Counted from the stretch's first letter, positions 1 through 9,225 are shown. The stretch: DNA of 37,409 bases from Pseudocitrobacter faecalis (GCA_003315335.1 QNRL01000008.1:303855-341263); one strand, 5' to 3'. Numbers and translations are program-made. Notes: generated by a model not told the origin, from the sequence alone.

Positions 1-61
1 TGATGATGACGATATTGTTGAATTTATCCAGGATAAAAAATATCCCTATGGTGAATGGTAA
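1..61 (+). CDS. 3' end of a DUF2931-type gene (upstream copy, partial)
   Basis: Frame 2 reads the last 19 residues of the same protein as the two complete genes downstream, ending YPYGEW and a TAA stop at 59-61. The visible tail (DDDIVEFIQDKKYPYGEW) equals the tail of the copy at 766-1431, not that of its immediate neighbour at 81-746. The array therefore continues left of the window. The 5' end lies outside. Confidence 0.8.
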   Translation, partial: DDDDIVEFIQDKKYPYGEW

Positions 62-80
62 AATACCAGGAAAAACGACA

Positions 81-746
81 ATGAAAAAAATGATAATAAT
101 GGGGCTGCTGGCAGGGATGGCATATATGACATCATTTACGGCAACAGGTAAAGAGCTGACATCTCTTCTTGCCCCCTACGATGAATGGTATTTCAACTTT
201 TTTTACCCAAAGGCATTACGAGCCAGAGTAACTTATGCTGAACTGTTAGATACCGGCGCCTATTTTTATCGCTTCAGGGCATTGGACAGTGCAATCCCCA
301 GCCGGAGTACGGTGGGTACATGGCAGGGTAATCTTCATGCGGGTATCGCCTCGTTCAATAAGGCCAAAAACCCTCCCCAGTTTATCCATTTCTGCTGGGA
401 TTCGGTGATAGATAAAAAAGTGTATGAAACGCGTATAACGTTCAGTGGTACGGTCTGGAAAATGATGCTGACACCTTATCCTTCGCTGGCTTTTCCCGGG
501 GAGCAACTCTACCACCAGTTTATGCTGATAGGCCTTGCACCAGAAGGGAAAGTACGGGTCTGGCTGGAGGACAGCAGCAGACCGAATATCCCTCTTACCG
601 GCAGTGAAGTCATCAAAATCGATACGGTATCAGGGGATAAACTGGAAATGTGTAAAGGCATTACCCAGAGTGATTTTTTTTATCCCTATGGCGATGACGT
701 AGCAGAATTTATCAAAGATAAAAAATATCCCTATGGTGAATGGTAA
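81..746 (+). CDS. DUF2931-type secreted or periplasmic protein, copy A
   Basis: A 221-residue protein of unknown function. ATG at 81 is chosen because CAGGA lies about 10 nt upstream and a signal peptide starts directly there (MKK, then a hydrophobic run to about residue 22). An upstream in-frame ATG would begin inside the tail of the previous copy. The body is rich in Tyr, Trp and Phe (YDEWYFNFFYPK near the mature N terminus), as I recall for DUF2931. Members of that family are usually lipoproteins and are often found beside type VI secretion effectors as presumed immunity proteins. No lipobox cysteine is visible here, so a soluble periplasmic form is more likely. The gene is 19 bp from copy B. 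Confidence 0.7.
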   Translation: MKKMIIMGLLAGMAYMTSFTATGKELTSLLAPYDEWYFNFFYPKALRARVTYAELLDTGAYFYRFRALDSAIPSRSTVGTWQGNLHAGIASFNKAKNPPQFIHFCWDSVIDKKVYETRITFSGTVWKMMLTPYPSLAFPGEQLYHQFMLIGLAPEGKVRVWLEDSSRPNIPLTGSEVIKIDTVSGDKLEMCKGITQSDFFYPYGDDVAEFIKDKKYPYGEW

Positions 747-765
747 AATACCAGGAAAAACGACA

Positions 766-1431
766 ATGAAAAAAATGATAACAATGGGGCTGCTGGCAGG
801 GATGGCATATATGACATCATTTACGGCAACAGGTAAAGAGCTGACATCTCTTCTCGCTCCCTATGATGAATGGTATTTCAACTTTTTTTACCCGAATTCA
901 TTAGAAGCCAGAGTAACGTATGCCGAACTGTTAGATACCGGAGCCTATTTTTACCGCTTCAGGGCCTTGGACAGCGCAATTCCCAGTCCAAGTACGGTTG
1001 GGACATGGCAGGGTAATCTCAGTGCGGGTATCGCCTCGTTCAATAAGGCTAAAAATCCTCCCCAGTTTATCCATTTCTGCTGGGATTCGGTGATAGATAA
1101 AAAAGTGTATGAAACACGGATTACGTTCAGCGGCACGGTATGGAAAATGATGCTGACACCTTATCCTTCGCTGGCTTTTCCCGGGGAGCAACTCTATCAC
1201 CAGTTTATGCTGATAGGCCTTGCACCAGAAGGGAAAGTGCGGGTCTGGCTGGAGGACAGCAGCAGACCGAATATTCCGCTTACCGGCAGTGAAGTGATCA
1301 AAATTGATACGGTATCAGGGGATAAATTGGATATGTGCAAGGGGATAACAAGAACGGATTTTTCGTATCCGTATGATGACGATATTGTTGAATTTATCCA
1401 GGATAAAAAATATCCCTACGGTGAATGGTAG
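766..1431 (+). CDS. DUF2931-type secreted or periplasmic protein, copy B
   Basis: A 221-residue paralogue of copy A, with the same start context (CAGGA then ATG) and nearly identical signal peptide. Differences cluster: NSLEAR for KALRAR near residue 35, SPST for SRST and LSAG for LHAG near residues 78-90, and a diverged tail (TRTDFSYPYDDDIVEFIQD). The central part is almost unchanged. It ends 14 bp before the convergent end of selU. Function is unknown; a role as one of several immunity variants is inference from family context only, since no effector gene is in the window. Confidence 0.7.
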   Translation: MKKMITMGLLAGMAYMTSFTATGKELTSLLAPYDEWYFNFFYPNSLEARVTYAELLDTGAYFYRFRALDSAIPSPSTVGTWQGNLSAGIASFNKAKNPPQFIHFCWDSVIDKKVYETRITFSGTVWKMMLTPYPSLAFPGEQLYHQFMLIGLAPEGKVRVWLEDSSRPNIPLTGSEVIKIDTVSGDKLDMCKGITRTDFSYPYDDDIVEFIQDKKYPYGEW

Positions 1432-1445
1432 GGATATTGCAGTTA

Positions 1446-2537
1446 TCAATGTCCCAGCAACCAATGCTCCACCGCCTCCGATGTGCCGCGAAAGACTATC
1501 TTGCTGGCCTTTTTTTCCAGTTGATAGCGGTACATCGGGTCATAGTATTCATTGAGCAGCGGCACCAGCCAGGCAAAGTGCGGTTCGGTTGAGCCGCTCT
1601 GCTGTTGCTCAACAAGTGCCTGATCGAGCTGTTGCGTCAGTTCGGCGAAGCGTTGCAGACCAAGGCGGCGACGAATGGCGAACAATCCGTGATGCAAATA
1701 CTCACTGTACTCGGCCCAGCCTTTCTCTTCGCCAAATGCCTCAATAAAAGCCTGATGCATATGCGTAAAATACTCTTCACGCAGACGTTCAAGGCGTAAT
1801 TCAAACGGATCGTCCACCACCGCAATCGGCGATTGCGCCATGCGTTCGCGCAGGCTCTCCGGGAGATGATTCGCGCCAATCATATGACCTTCATCTTCGA
1901 GCACCCAACGCACCGTTTCGCGTCCTTCGCTACGCTGAAGCAACGCGCTGGCAAGATGGTTCTCAAAGGTTGCTTGCGGAAACTGCGCGTCCAGTGTGCG
2001 GCCAAAGGATGAACCGCGATGGTGTGCCAGCCCTTCCAGGTCGATACCAAAAGGTTGATTGCGCACCAGCGGCGTTTTGCCGTTTCCGGTACAGCCGCCA
2101 ATCAACACGATCGGATGCTGAACCAGTTCGTCGGTAGCCTGAATCGCCGCCTGGCGCAGCATCTTGTAGCCACCGACAATCAGTGGATAATCGACGCCGC
2201 TCTCTTTTAACCATGCCTGCACGATATGCGAACGCTGGCCGCCGCGCGCGCAGCAAAGAAAGCCGTATGGAAAACGTGCGCAGGCTTCCTGCCATGCATC
2301 AATGCGCGCCTGGCGTATCTCGCCTGACACCAACTGGTGTCCCAGCGCTAAAGCCGCGTCGGGGCCCTGGCGTTTATAGCAGGTACCGACCGCAGCACGC
2401 TCGTCATCGTTCATCAACGGCAGGTTGATTGCCGCAGGCAGCGAGCCTTGCTGAAACTCAACGGGGGCGCGAACGTCAATGATGGGGGTACCGGCGGTCA
2501 AAATAGCCCGGTAATCCGTCCCATTATTCATGGGCAA
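1446..2537 (-). CDS. selU: tRNA 2-selenouridine synthase (SelU/MnmH/YbbB)
   Basis: A 363-residue protein that replaces sulfur by selenium in the 2-thiouridine at position 34 of tRNA-Lys, Glu and Gln, using selenophosphate, in the cytoplasm. The N-terminal rhodanese domain carries the active-site loop [10 protein letters not shown] (Cys95/96), and the C-terminal part has a P-loop GGCTGNGKT at 147-155. Length agrees with the E. coli enzyme (about 364). It is the last gene of a leftward run from purE-purK, separated from purK by 95 bp, and converges with the DUF2931 array. Confidence 0.95.
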   Translation of the reverse strand: MPMNNGTDYRAILTAGTPIIDVRAPVEFQQGSLPAAINLPLMNDDERAAVGTCYKRQGPDAALALGHQLVSGEIRQARIDAWQEACARFPYGFLCCARGGQRSHIVQAWLKESGVDYPLIVGGYKMLRQAAIQATDELVQHPIVLIGGCTGNGKTPLVRNQPFGIDLEGLAHHRGSSFGRTLDAQFPQATFENHLASALLQRSEGRETVRWVLEDEGHMIGANHLPESLRERMAQSPIAVVDDPFELRLERLREEYFTHMHQAFIEAFGEEKGWAEYSEYLHHGLFAIRRRLGLQRFAELTQQLDQALVEQQQSGSTEPHFAWLVPLLNEYYDPMYRYQLEKKASKIVFRGTSEAVEHWLLGH

Positions 2538-2594
2538 ATCCTTCTGTAAAAATCGGGAGGGAGACTCGGACGGGATTCTACGCTTGTGACGGGA

Positions 2595-2623
2595 GCCGGG
2601 GAAGGGGAGGATTGTTCCCCGGC
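2595..2623. terminator. GC-rich hairpin between purK and selU
   Basis: A perfect 8-bp inverted repeat, GCCGGGGA (2595-2602) and TCCCCGGC (2616-2623), with a 13-nt loop. It lies just after the purK stop on the minus strand. No clear T-tract follows in either direction, so it may be a 3' stabilising structure or weak terminator rather than a strong one. Confidence 0.35.
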
Positions 2624-2632
2624 ACGTTAGGC

Positions 2633-3700
2633 TTAAACCAGTTTTGACTGTGCCCAGCTAATTCCACTGGCGTATTCTGGCGGTAGCAGCGGGGTAAGCG
2701 CTTCAAGCGTCGCGCTTAAACGTCCGGTATCGCTGTCGTTCAGGTTGAGGTGGCCCACTTTACGGCCTGGGCGAACCTCTTTATCGTACCAGTGCAGATG
2801 CACCAGCGGCAGCTTCAGCCAGTCGTAGTTCAGATCGCTGCCTATCAGGTTAACCATCACGGACGGGCTATTCACCACCGGCGGCGGCAGCGGTAAGTCG
2901 GTGATGGCACGCAGATGCAATTCAAACTGACTGATAGAGGCACCGTTTTGCGTCCAGTGTCCACTGTTGTGCACGCGTGGAGCCAGTTCGTTAATCAGCA
3001 ACCCGGCAGGAGTAACGAAGCACTCCATCGCCATCACACCCACGTAGTTCAGCTCGTGCATGATTGCCGAGAGCATGCTTTCGGCCTGATTTTGCTGCTG
3101 TGCGTTCGCCTGCGGGAAAGCCACGCTCATGCGCAGAATGCCATCCTGATGCAGGTTGTGAGTCAGCGGATAGAACACGGTGCTGCCGTCGTGAGCGCGC
3201 GCGCCCACAAGGGAGACTTCACCGGAGAAATTAATTCCCTGCTCAACGATACATTCGCCATAGCATTCGTCAGGCAACTGAGCGGTCTCATCGGCACGCA
3301 AGCGCCACTGCCCGCGACCATCATAGCCACCGGTGCGACGCTTCACGATCGCAAGTTCCCCCAGACGTTCGAAAACGGCAGGCCATTGGTTTTGCTCGGC
3401 CAGCAGTTGCCACGGTGCGGTCGGCAGGCTGAGTTTGTCGAACAACTGCTTTTGCGTCAGGCGATCGGCAATGATTGGGAAGACGTCGCGGTTGACGAAT
3501 GCCGGATGAAGCGCCAGCTCGCGGGTTAACGGGGTTTCCGGCCAGCGTTCGATTTCAGCGGTGATGACGCTCTGCTGGAACGGCACCGCTTCCGGCGAGG
3601 CTTCCAGACCGACGGGCCACACGGCAATGCCCAGCGGCTCGCCAGCCTGACGCAGCATGCGGCCTAGCTGGCCGTTGCCCAGTACGCAAACCTGCTTCAT
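2633..3700 (-). CDS. purK: N5-carboxyaminoimidazole ribonucleotide synthase PurK
   Basis: ATP-grasp enzyme of 355 residues, the usual length. It converts AIR, ATP and bicarbonate to N5-CAIR in de novo purine synthesis. It opens with the dinucleotide-fold-like [16 protein letters not shown] typical of PurK, and has the ATP-grasp features [13 protein letters not shown] and [14 protein letters not shown]. Its ATG overlaps the purE stop (ATGA at 3697-3700), so the two genes are translationally coupled and PurE can take the unstable product. Regulated with purE by PurR. Confidence 0.97.
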   Translation of the reverse strand: MKQVCVLGNGQLGRMLRQAGEPLGIAVWPVGLEASPEAVPFQQSVITAEIERWPETPLTRELALHPAFVNRDVFPIIADRLTQKQLFDKLSLPTAPWQLLAEQNQWPAVFERLGELAIVKRRTGGYDGRGQWRLRADETAQLPDECYGECIVEQGINFSGEVSLVGARAHDGSTVFYPLTHNLHQDGILRMSVAFPQANAQQQNQAESMLSAIMHELNYVGVMAMECFVTPAGLLINELAPRVHNSGHWTQNGASISQFELHLRAITDLPLPPPVVNSPSVMVNLIGSDLNYDWLKLPLVHLHWYDKEVRPGRKVGHLNLNDSDTGRLSATLEALTPLLPPEYASGISWAQSKLV

Positions 3701-4206
3701 GCATCACCTCGTGGGTCTGGGTTTTCCAGCACTTCATCGGTTTGTGCGCGACGCCAGTCGACCAGGCGTTGATGCAGTTCGGCATCGTGCTGGGCAAGAA
3801 TTTGCGCAGCCAGCAGGGCGGCGTTAGCGGCACCCGCTTTACCAATCGCCAGCGTTCCGACCGGAATACCGCGCGGCATTTGCACGATGGAATAGAGACT
3901 ATCGACGCCGCTCAGGGCAGCGCTTTGTACCGGCACACCCAGCACCGGTACTAAGGTTTTAGCCGCAATCATGCCCGGCAGATGCGCCGCGCCGCCAGCG
4001 CCCGCGATGATCACCTGATAGCCGTTCTCTTCCGCGCTTTCGGCGAAGCTGAACAGTTTATCGGGCGTGCGGTGGGCGGAGACCACTTCGACATGGTGGG
4101 GAACATTCAGGATATCAAGAACTTCAGTAGCAAACTGCATGGTAGCCCAGTCGCTTTTGGACCCCATCACGATAGCGATACGTGCCGGATTATTGCGGGA
4201 AGACAT
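3697..4206 (-). CDS. purE: N5-CAIR mutase PurE
   Basis: A 169-residue protein that rearranges N5-CAIR to CAIR in purine synthesis; the family forms octamers. The motif IVMGSKSDW near the N terminus and the glycine-rich [14 protein letters not shown] loop form the nucleotide site, with the conserved His in the AHLPGM segment. ATG at 4206 gives the known start [10 protein letters not shown]; a longer frame to 4266 would extend into the promoter. It is the first gene of purEK, 73 bp downstream of the PurR box. Confidence 0.97.
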   Translation of the reverse strand: MSSRNNPARIAIVMGSKSDWATMQFATEVLDILNVPHHVEVVSAHRTPDKLFSFAESAEENGYQVIIAGAGGAAHLPGMIAAKTLVPVLGVPVQSAALSGVDSLYSIVQMPRGIPVGTLAIGKAGAANAALLAAQILAQHDAELHQRLVDWRRAQTDEVLENPDPRGDA

Positions 4207-4278
4207 ACGTCTTAAAACTCCTGTGGGTGTGCTGCACACGACGATGTAGGGCACAGAGAATAGCATGGAAAATGGGCA

Positions 4279-4294
4279 AGGAAAACGGTTGCGT
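4279..4294 (-). promoter_or_regulatory. PurR operator of purEK
   Basis: On the minus strand the site reads ACGCAACCGTTTTCCT, a close match to the PurR consensus ACGCAAACGTTTNCNT as I recall it. It lies 72 bp before the purE start, between purE and the end of lpxH, where E. coli has its purEK operator. PurR with hypoxanthine or guanine would repress here. Confidence 0.85.
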
Positions 4295-4325
4295 AGGCGT
4301 GAAGCGGGCTTTTGTCGCTCTATTA

Positions 4326-5048
4326 CTAAAATGGAAAAGCAATCAGCTCAACATCTTTCTCGCTGACTTTCACCATTGACCCTTCCGTATGCCACGCGCC
4401 CAGTACCACGCGATACGCGGGTTCGCCGTTGGCGGTCAATGTATGCACATCCGGGCGATGGGTATGCCCGTGGATCAGCCACTGCACATGGTGCTTTTCC
4501 ATCACATCCACAACGGCCTGCGGGTTAACATCCATAATCTCCATCGATTTATGGCTGTTGGCGGCTTTGCTGTCGGCGCGCATGCGGGCGGCAATTTTCT
4601 GGCGGATAAACAGCGGCAGCATCAGGAAGAGTTTTTGAATCCACGGCGTATGCACTTTGGCGCGAAACGCCTGATAACCTGCGTCATCGGTGCAAAGGGT
4701 ATCGCCGTGCAGTATCAGAACCGGGCGACCATACAGTTCCAGGCGTTGTTCTTGTGGCAGAAGCGTCATGCCGCTTTCTCGGGCAAAGCGTTTGCCGAGC
4801 AGGAAATCACGATTACCGTGAATGAAATAACAGGGAACGCCGGAATCGACCAGCGCTTTTATAGCGCGGGCAATGTGCTGGTGCAGAGGATTTGGGTCGT
4901 CATCGCCAATCCAGGCTTCGAAGAGATCGCCGAGAATATAGAGCGCATCGGCGTGACGCGCTTCACCGGCTAAAAAACGCAGAAAACCGGCGGTGATCGC
5001 CGGTTCTTCTGTTTGCAGGTGCAAATCTGCAATAAAGAGTGTCGCCAC
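4326..5048 (-). CDS. lpxH: UDP-2,3-diacylglucosamine diphosphatase LpxH
   Basis: A 240-residue calcineurin-like metallophosphoesterase. It cleaves UDP-2,3-diacylglucosamine to lipid X and UMP, the fourth step of lipid A synthesis, at the inner membrane surface. Metal ligands are visible in order: D8 and H10 (IADLHL), D41 (LGDLFEAW), the GNRD motif, [10 protein letters not shown] and the HGHTHRP pair. It starts 2 bp after ppiB ends, so the two are one operon. Confidence 0.96.
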   Translation of the reverse strand: MATLFIADLHLQTEEPAITAGFLRFLAGEARHADALYILGDLFEAWIGDDDPNPLHQHIARAIKALVDSGVPCYFIHGNRDFLLGKRFARESGMTLLPQEQRLELYGRPVLILHGDTLCTDDAGYQAFRAKVHTPWIQKLFLMLPLFIRQKIAARMRADSKAANSHKSMEIMDVNPQAVVDVMEKHHVQWLIHGHTHRPDVHTLTANGEPAYRVVLGAWHTEGSMVKVSEKDVELIAFPF

Positions 5049-5050
5049 GA

Positions 5051-5545
5051 TTACTCGCTGACGGTCACGCTTTCGATAACAACGTCTTCTTTAGGAACGT
5101 CCTGGTGCATACCGCTGCGGCCCGTAGCGACAGCTTTGATTTTATCAACCACGTCCATACCTTCGACGACTTCTGCGAATACGCAGTAGCCCCAGCCCTG
5201 CAGGCTTTCGCCGGAGAAGTTCAGGAAGTCGTTGTCAGCGACGTTGATGAAGAACTGCGCGGTTGCGGAGTGCGGAGCCTGAGTACGCGCCATTGCCAGC
5301 GTACCACGGGTGTTTTTCAGACCATTGTTGGCTTCATTTTTGATAGCCTCTTTGGTCGCTTTCTGATTCATGCCCGGCTCAAAGCCGCCGCCCTGAATCA
5401 TAAAGCCGTTGATAACACGGTGGAAAATCGTGTTGTTGTAGAAACCTTCGCGGCAGTAGTCCAGGAAGTTTTTAACTGTTTCCGGCGCTTTGTCATCAAA
5501 CGTTTTGATTACGATATCGCCGTGATTAGTGTGGAAAGTAACCAT
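5051..5545 (-). CDS. ppiB: peptidyl-prolyl cis-trans isomerase B (cyclophilin)
   Basis: A 164-residue cytoplasmic cyclophilin without a signal peptide, which catalyses proline isomerisation during folding. Family motifs are [15 protein letters not shown] (catalytic Arg), [18 protein letters not shown] and [18 protein letters not shown]. It is divergent from cysS across a 184-bp intergenic region and forms an operon with lpxH, as in E. coli. Confidence 0.96.
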   Translation of the reverse strand: MVTFHTNHGDIVIKTFDDKAPETVKNFLDYCREGFYNNTIFHRVINGFMIQGGGFEPGMNQKATKEAIKNEANNGLKNTRGTLAMARTQAPHSATAQFFINVADNDFLNFSGESLQGWGYCVFAEVVEGMDVVDKIKAVATGRSGMHQDVPKEDVVIESVTVSE

Positions 5546-5729
5546 TTCTGCATCCTGTTCCGTTATAGTGGTGCGTTAACTCGCGTGCGAGTCGTATATA
5601 GGCGCCTGTTATAGCATAACCGCGAGGTTCGATCACCTTGCAATGTGTGCTGCTTCAGAGTTGAATTAAAGGTAGAATACGCCGTTTCAGGCGCAAGCCC
5701 AGATCACACACGTCAACATGGAATTATCG

Positions 5730-7121
5730 ATGCTAAAAATCTTCAATACAATGACCCGCCAAAAAGAGGAATTTAAGCCTATTCACGCCGGTGAAGTCGG
5801 CATGTACGTGTGTGGTATTACCGTTTACGATCTCTGTCATATCGGTCATGGACGTACCTTTGTTTCCTTTGATGTGGTCGCGCGTTACCTGCGTTTTCTT
5901 GGCTACAAACTGAAATACGTCCGCAACATCACCGATATCGACGATAAAATCATCAAGCGCGCCAATGAAAACGGCGAAAGTTTTGTGCAGTTAGTCGATC
6001 GCATGATTGTCGAAATGCATAAAGATTTTGATGCCCTGAACATTCTGCGCCCGGATGCTGAACCGCGTGCGACGCACCATATTCATGAAATCATCGAGAT
6101 TACTGAACGTCTGATTGAACGCGGTCACGCGTATGTCGCTGAGAGCGGTGACGTGATGTTCTCCGTGCCGACCGATCCGAACTACGGCAAGTTGTCGCGT
6201 CAGGATCTGGAGCAGTTGCAGGCCGGTGCGCGTGTCGAAGTCGCGGAAGTGAAACGTAACCCGATGGACTTTGTGCTGTGGAAGATGTCGAAAGCGGGCG
6301 AGCCGAGCTGGCCGTCGCCGTGGGGCGAAGGTCGTCCGGGTTGGCACATTGAATGCTCCGCGATGAACTGCAAACAGTTGGGGCATCATTTTGATATCCA
6401 CGGCGGCGGTTCTGACCTGATGTTCCCGCATCACGAAAACGAAATCGCCCAGTCTACCTGTGCGCACGATGGCGAATACGTCAACTACTGGATGCACTCC
6501 GGGATGGTGATGGTTGACCGCGAGAAGATGTCAAAATCGCTCGGCAACTTCTTTACCGTGCGTGACGTGCTGAAGTATTACGACGCGGAAACCGTGCGTT
6601 ACTTCCTGATGTCCGGCCACTATCGCAGCCAGTTGAACTACAGCGAAGACAACCTGAAACAGGCGCGTTCCGCGCTGGAGCGTCTTTACACGGCGCTGCG
6701 CGGCACCTCGGCAACGAATGTTGAATTCGTTCGCAGCGCGCAGTACGTCGATCGCTTTAAAGAGGCGATGGACGACGATTTCAATACTCCGGTGGCTTAC
6801 GCCGTGCTGTTTGATTTGGCGAAAGAAGTGAACAATGCCAAACAGGCAGGCAACAGTGAAGAAGCGAATGCGGCCGCAACCTGTCTGCGTACGCTCGCGG
6901 CTGTTCTCGGTTTGCTGGAACAAGAGCCAGAAGCCTTCCTGCAAAGCGGTGCTCAGGCGGATGACGGTGAAGTCGCGGAAATCGAAGCCCTGATCCAGCA
7001 GCGTCTCGACGCGCGTAAAGCGAAAGACTGGGCCGCGGCGGATGCGGCGCGTGACCGTCTGAACGAGATGGGAATCGTGCTGGAAGATGGCCCGCAGGGA
7101 ACGACGTGGCGTCGTAAGTAA
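5730..7121 (+). CDS. cysS: cysteinyl-tRNA synthetase CysS
   Basis: Class I aminoacyl-tRNA synthetase of 463 residues (E. coli about 461) that charges tRNA-Cys. It shows the HIGH signature (CHIGHGRTF), KMSKS (EKMSKSLGN), and zinc ligands at C28 (MYVCGITV), in HIECSAM and in FPHHENE. ATG at 5730 gives the family start MLKIFNT; an in-frame ATG at 5718 would add MELS and is less likely. The final 170 bp or so are repeated, diverged, at 7213-7392. Confidence 0.97.
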   Translation: MLKIFNTMTRQKEEFKPIHAGEVGMYVCGITVYDLCHIGHGRTFVSFDVVARYLRFLGYKLKYVRNITDIDDKIIKRANENGESFVQLVDRMIVEMHKDFDALNILRPDAEPRATHHIHEIIEITERLIERGHAYVAESGDVMFSVPTDPNYGKLSRQDLEQLQAGARVEVAEVKRNPMDFVLWKMSKAGEPSWPSPWGEGRPGWHIECSAMNCKQLGHHFDIHGGGSDLMFPHHENEIAQSTCAHDGEYVNYWMHSGMVMVDREKMSKSLGNFFTVRDVLKYYDAETVRYFLMSGHYRSQLNYSEDNLKQARSALERLYTALRGTSATNVEFVRSAQYVDRFKEAMDDDFNTPVAYAVLFDLAKEVNNAKQAGNSEEANAAATCLRTLAAVLGLLEQEPEAFLQSGAQADDGEVAEIEALIQQRLDARKAKDWAAADAARDRLNEMGIVLEDGPQGTTWRRK

Positions 7122-7122
7122 C

Positions 7123-7156
7123 CCCTCACCCTAACCCTCTCCCTCAGGGAGAGGGG
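7123..7156. repeat. intergenic palindromic repeat, first copy (possible cysS terminator)
   Basis: Directly after the cysS stop: CCCTCACCCTAACCCTCTCC followed by CTCAGGGAGAGGGG. The core CCTCTCCCT/AGGGAGAGG is an inverted repeat. I recognise this type as a frequent enterobacterial intergenic palindrome. It may end the cysS transcript. Confidence 0.7.
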
Positions 7157-7517
7157 ACCGACGGAGCCAGTGGTAAACTAAGTGCAGTTTTCTCCCCCTC
7201 CCTGTGGGAGAGATCCAGAAGCCTTCCAGCAAAGTGGTGCTCAGGCGGATGACAATGAAGTCGCGGAAATCGAAGCCCTTATTCAGCAGCGTCTCGACGC
7301 GCGTAAAGCGAAGGACTGGTCGGCTGCGGATGCGGCGCGTGACCGTCTGAATGAGATGGGAATCGTGCTGGAAGATGGCCCGCAGGGGACCGACAGAGCC
7401 AGTGGTAAACTAAGTGCAGTTTTCGCCTTCACCCTCTGGAAGAACGGGCCGATAGCGCAGGTGGTAATGGATGTGCGGTTTTCTCCCTCTCCCTGTGGGA
7501 GAGGGCCGGGGTGAGGG
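7157..7517. repeat. repeated intergenic module (three degenerate copies)
   Basis: A short module resembling CCAGTGGTAAACTAAGTGCA followed by GTTTTC and a CTCTCCC...GGGAGAG palindrome occurs three times. The leaders are at about 7156-7192, 7389-7425 and 7450-7482; palindromes follow the first (7191-7212) and third (7483-7517). The second copy has lost its palindrome. The cysS fragment sits between copies one and two. Confidence 0.6.
7213..7392 (+). pseudogene. duplicated 3' fragment of cysS
   Basis: This stretch repeats the last part of cysS (from about 6926 to 7100) with roughly a dozen substitutions in 174 bp. It reads [20 protein letters not shown] in the cysS frame and continues to VLEDGPQG. 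It then joins GACCGACAGAGCCAG instead of the cysS stop. It has no start or ribosome site and cannot make a synthetase. Many changes are at third codon positions, as between orthologues of related species, so the piece looks like the remnant of a diverged allele. Confidence 0.8.
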
Positions 7518-7533
7518 CATCAGCGCGCACCCT

Positions 7534-8055
7534 TCAACGCCTTTGCCACCACAATATCCCCATCAACACCACGCCCGGCAGCCACACCCAAAGCAGTTCC
7601 GACATAATCACCTGATGCCCATATGCCGTCGTATAGCTCGACAGTGCAAACGGCGCGACCTTTATCACCTGCCACGGCGCAAAGAAGCGTTCATCCGACC
7701 ACGGCCACAGCCAGCCGACGCCTTTCCCGCCCGTTGTCACTGAATCCAGCAGGCTGTGCGATAGCAGCGATACGGTCAGAAATAGCCAGCAGCGAATCAG
7801 TCCGGCCCGGAACCACCGTCGGCCAATCAGTACGCAAAGTAGCGGAACCACCAAAGCGAAAAGTAGCGAGTGGGTAAACCCGCGATGACCAAAAGCGTTG
7901 CCATAAGCCACGCCAAACTTAAATGTCAGCACGTCGGCGTCGGGGAGCATAGCGAGAACAATGCCGGTAAACAGTAATCGGGGTGGGATAACTCTGCTGC
8001 CAAGGCCTAAACCCAGGCACAGAGGAACGGCGGCGTGTGTGATAATGGTTGGCAT
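7534..8055 (-). CDS. ybcI: YbcI/YdjM-type inner membrane protein (DUF457)
   Basis: A 173-residue membrane protein of the family annotated as membrane-bound metal-dependent hydrolases. Residues visible for metal binding are THAAVPL at the N terminus, LPDADVL and GHRGFTHSLLF. Four hydrophobic segments follow. The substrate is not known. It lies where E. coli has ybcI, convergent with cysS across the repeat-filled spacer; in E. coli ybcJ follows next, but here the PTS cassette intervenes. Confidence 0.85.
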   Translation of the reverse strand: MPTIITHAAVPLCLGLGLGSRVIPPRLLFTGIVLAMLPDADVLTFKFGVAYGNAFGHRGFTHSLLFALVVPLLCVLIGRRWFRAGLIRCWLFLTVSLLSHSLLDSVTTGGKGVGWLWPWSDERFFAPWQVIKVAPFALSSYTTAYGHQVIMSELLWVWLPGVVLMGILWWQRR

Positions 8056-8130
8056 GGCGAAACATTCCCGGATAAATCAGGAGAATATAGCAGCAAACGG
8101 GCGCAGTAAGGCCCGCGCACGATTCTGAAA

Positions 8131-9147
8131 TTAAGCTGATTCCCGCGTAATCAATTGCCCGGAAAGCGTAATTTTCTGCGTTTGCAGTTCCGGCTCTTTG
8201 AGCTTACGGATAATCAACCCCGCGGCCTGCCGCCCGGTCTCTTCGCTTGATGATGAGACATAGGTAAAAGAGGGCGAAGTGAGATTCACGTTAAGCATAT
8301 CTTCAAAGCCAATCAGCGCGACCTGCTGAGTCAGAAAGACATCCTTCCCCACGGTGCGCCCAATCTGGTGAATCCCGCTTATGCTGCCAATCATTGCCGC
8401 TGGTGAATGGCACAGCAGGGCGGTGATGGTGTTGTTTTTTTCCAGCAACTGGCGCGTAACGAGGCTTGCTGCATGAGTATCTTCGCTACAGCATGGCGTC
8501 GCCTCTTCGCGATTCACCAGGCCATACTGCGTTAACACGTTGCGAAAACCCGCCAGCCGCTGCTGGCGAATTAAATCGTCTTCGCGCCCGCCAATGTAGG
8601 CAATGCTGCGATGCCCGCGCTCAATCAGATAACGTGCGGCAAGGACGGCGGCCTGGCGGTTATCGCGCATCACTAGGTTGCACTGCTCATCAAGCGGCGA
8701 CTGGGAAACGACTACATACGGCAGTGGGCAGTGGCGAATTTTGTCTGGAATATGAAGGCTGAAGGCATCGGACGCGAGGTAGATAACGCCCGCCACGCCC
8801 TGTTGTTTAAATGACAGCAGGCAGCGCTCTAAATGATCATGACTGTTGAGCGGTTGGCCGAGAAAAACCATAAACCCTTGTTTTTCCAGCTCTTGCACGA
8901 TGCTTGCCATCACTTTAATGGAGAAGCTATCGCTGAAATCAGGAAGGATCAGGCCAATAAGATTGGAGGTGTTGGCGCGAAGGTTGGCGGCCGCGACGTT
9001 GTGAACGTAACCGAGCGCATCAATGGCGGCCTGGACTTTGCCGATCGTCGCCTCAGAAATTTTCCCTTTCTGACGCAGCACCAGCGACACGGTCGACACC
9101 GATACGCCTGCCTGTTTTGCGACATCAATAATGCTGACTTTCTTCAA
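8131..9147 (-). CDS. LacI/GalR-family repressor of the adjacent PTS gene
   Basis: A 338-residue regulator. The N-terminal helix-turn-helix is SIIDVAKQAGVSVSTVSLVL with the hinge helix VAAANLRANTSN, followed by a periplasmic-binding-type sugar domain (IGLILPDFSDSFS to the C terminus). It resembles MalI, which pairs with the PTS protein MalX. It lies 78 bp after the PTS gene in the same direction, so it is probably cotranscribed and autoregulated. Its likely targets are the two palindromes at 10781-10807. The inducer is unknown. Confidence 0.88.
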   Translation of the reverse strand: MKKVSIIDVAKQAGVSVSTVSLVLRQKGKISEATIGKVQAAIDALGYVHNVAAANLRANTSNLIGLILPDFSDSFSIKVMASIVQELEKQGFMVFLGQPLNSHDHLERCLLSFKQQGVAGVIYLASDAFSLHIPDKIRHCPLPYVVVSQSPLDEQCNLVMRDNRQAAVLAARYLIERGHRSIAYIGGREDDLIRQQRLAGFRNVLTQYGLVNREEATPCCSEDTHAASLVTRQLLEKNNTITALLCHSPAAMIGSISGIHQIGRTVGKDVFLTQQVALIGFEDMLNVNLTSPSFTYVSSSSEETGRQAAGLIIRKLKEPELQTQKITLSGQLITRESA

Positions 9148-9178
9148 TTCCGCTCCCTGAAAATGATCGATTCATGCC

Positions 9179-9211
9179 ACGACGCCCCCTCAAGCGTAAC
9201 GGAGGCGTCGT
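9179..9211 (-). terminator. hairpin between PTS gene and repressor gene
   Basis: An 8-bp inverted repeat, ACGACGCC (9179-9186) and GGCGTCGT (9204-9211), lies after the PTS stop on the minus strand. There is no strong T-tract. It could protect the upstream message or lower repressor expression. Confidence 0.4.
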
Positions 9212-9225
9212 CGATCGGCATAGTA

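Larger units (their letters stand above)
1..1431 (+). repeat. tandem gene array, 685-bp unit
   Basis: The start codons at 81 and 766 are 685 bp apart. The stop-to-start junctions at 59-81 and 744-766 match base for base (TAAAATACCAGGAAAAACGA then CA and ATG). Identity stays high through the signal peptide region and drops in short patches of the body. This is a recent tandem duplication with at least three units. Confidence 0.85.

Noticed and set aside
2915..3529. 204-codon frame on the plus strand
   Set aside because: Lies wholly inside purK on the other strand; no ribosome site, no recognisable protein features. Shadow of a GC-rich gene.
4389..4973. 194-codon frame on the plus strand
   Set aside because: Antisense to lpxH, whose metal motifs are intact; composition is that of a reverse-complement shadow.
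5039..5614. 191-codon frame on the plus strand
   Set aside because: Antisense to ppiB; no supporting signals.
7182..7514. 110-codon frame after cysS as a gene
   Set aside because: It is the cysS 3' duplicate fused to repeat sequence, without a start signal; recorded as a pseudogene fragment.
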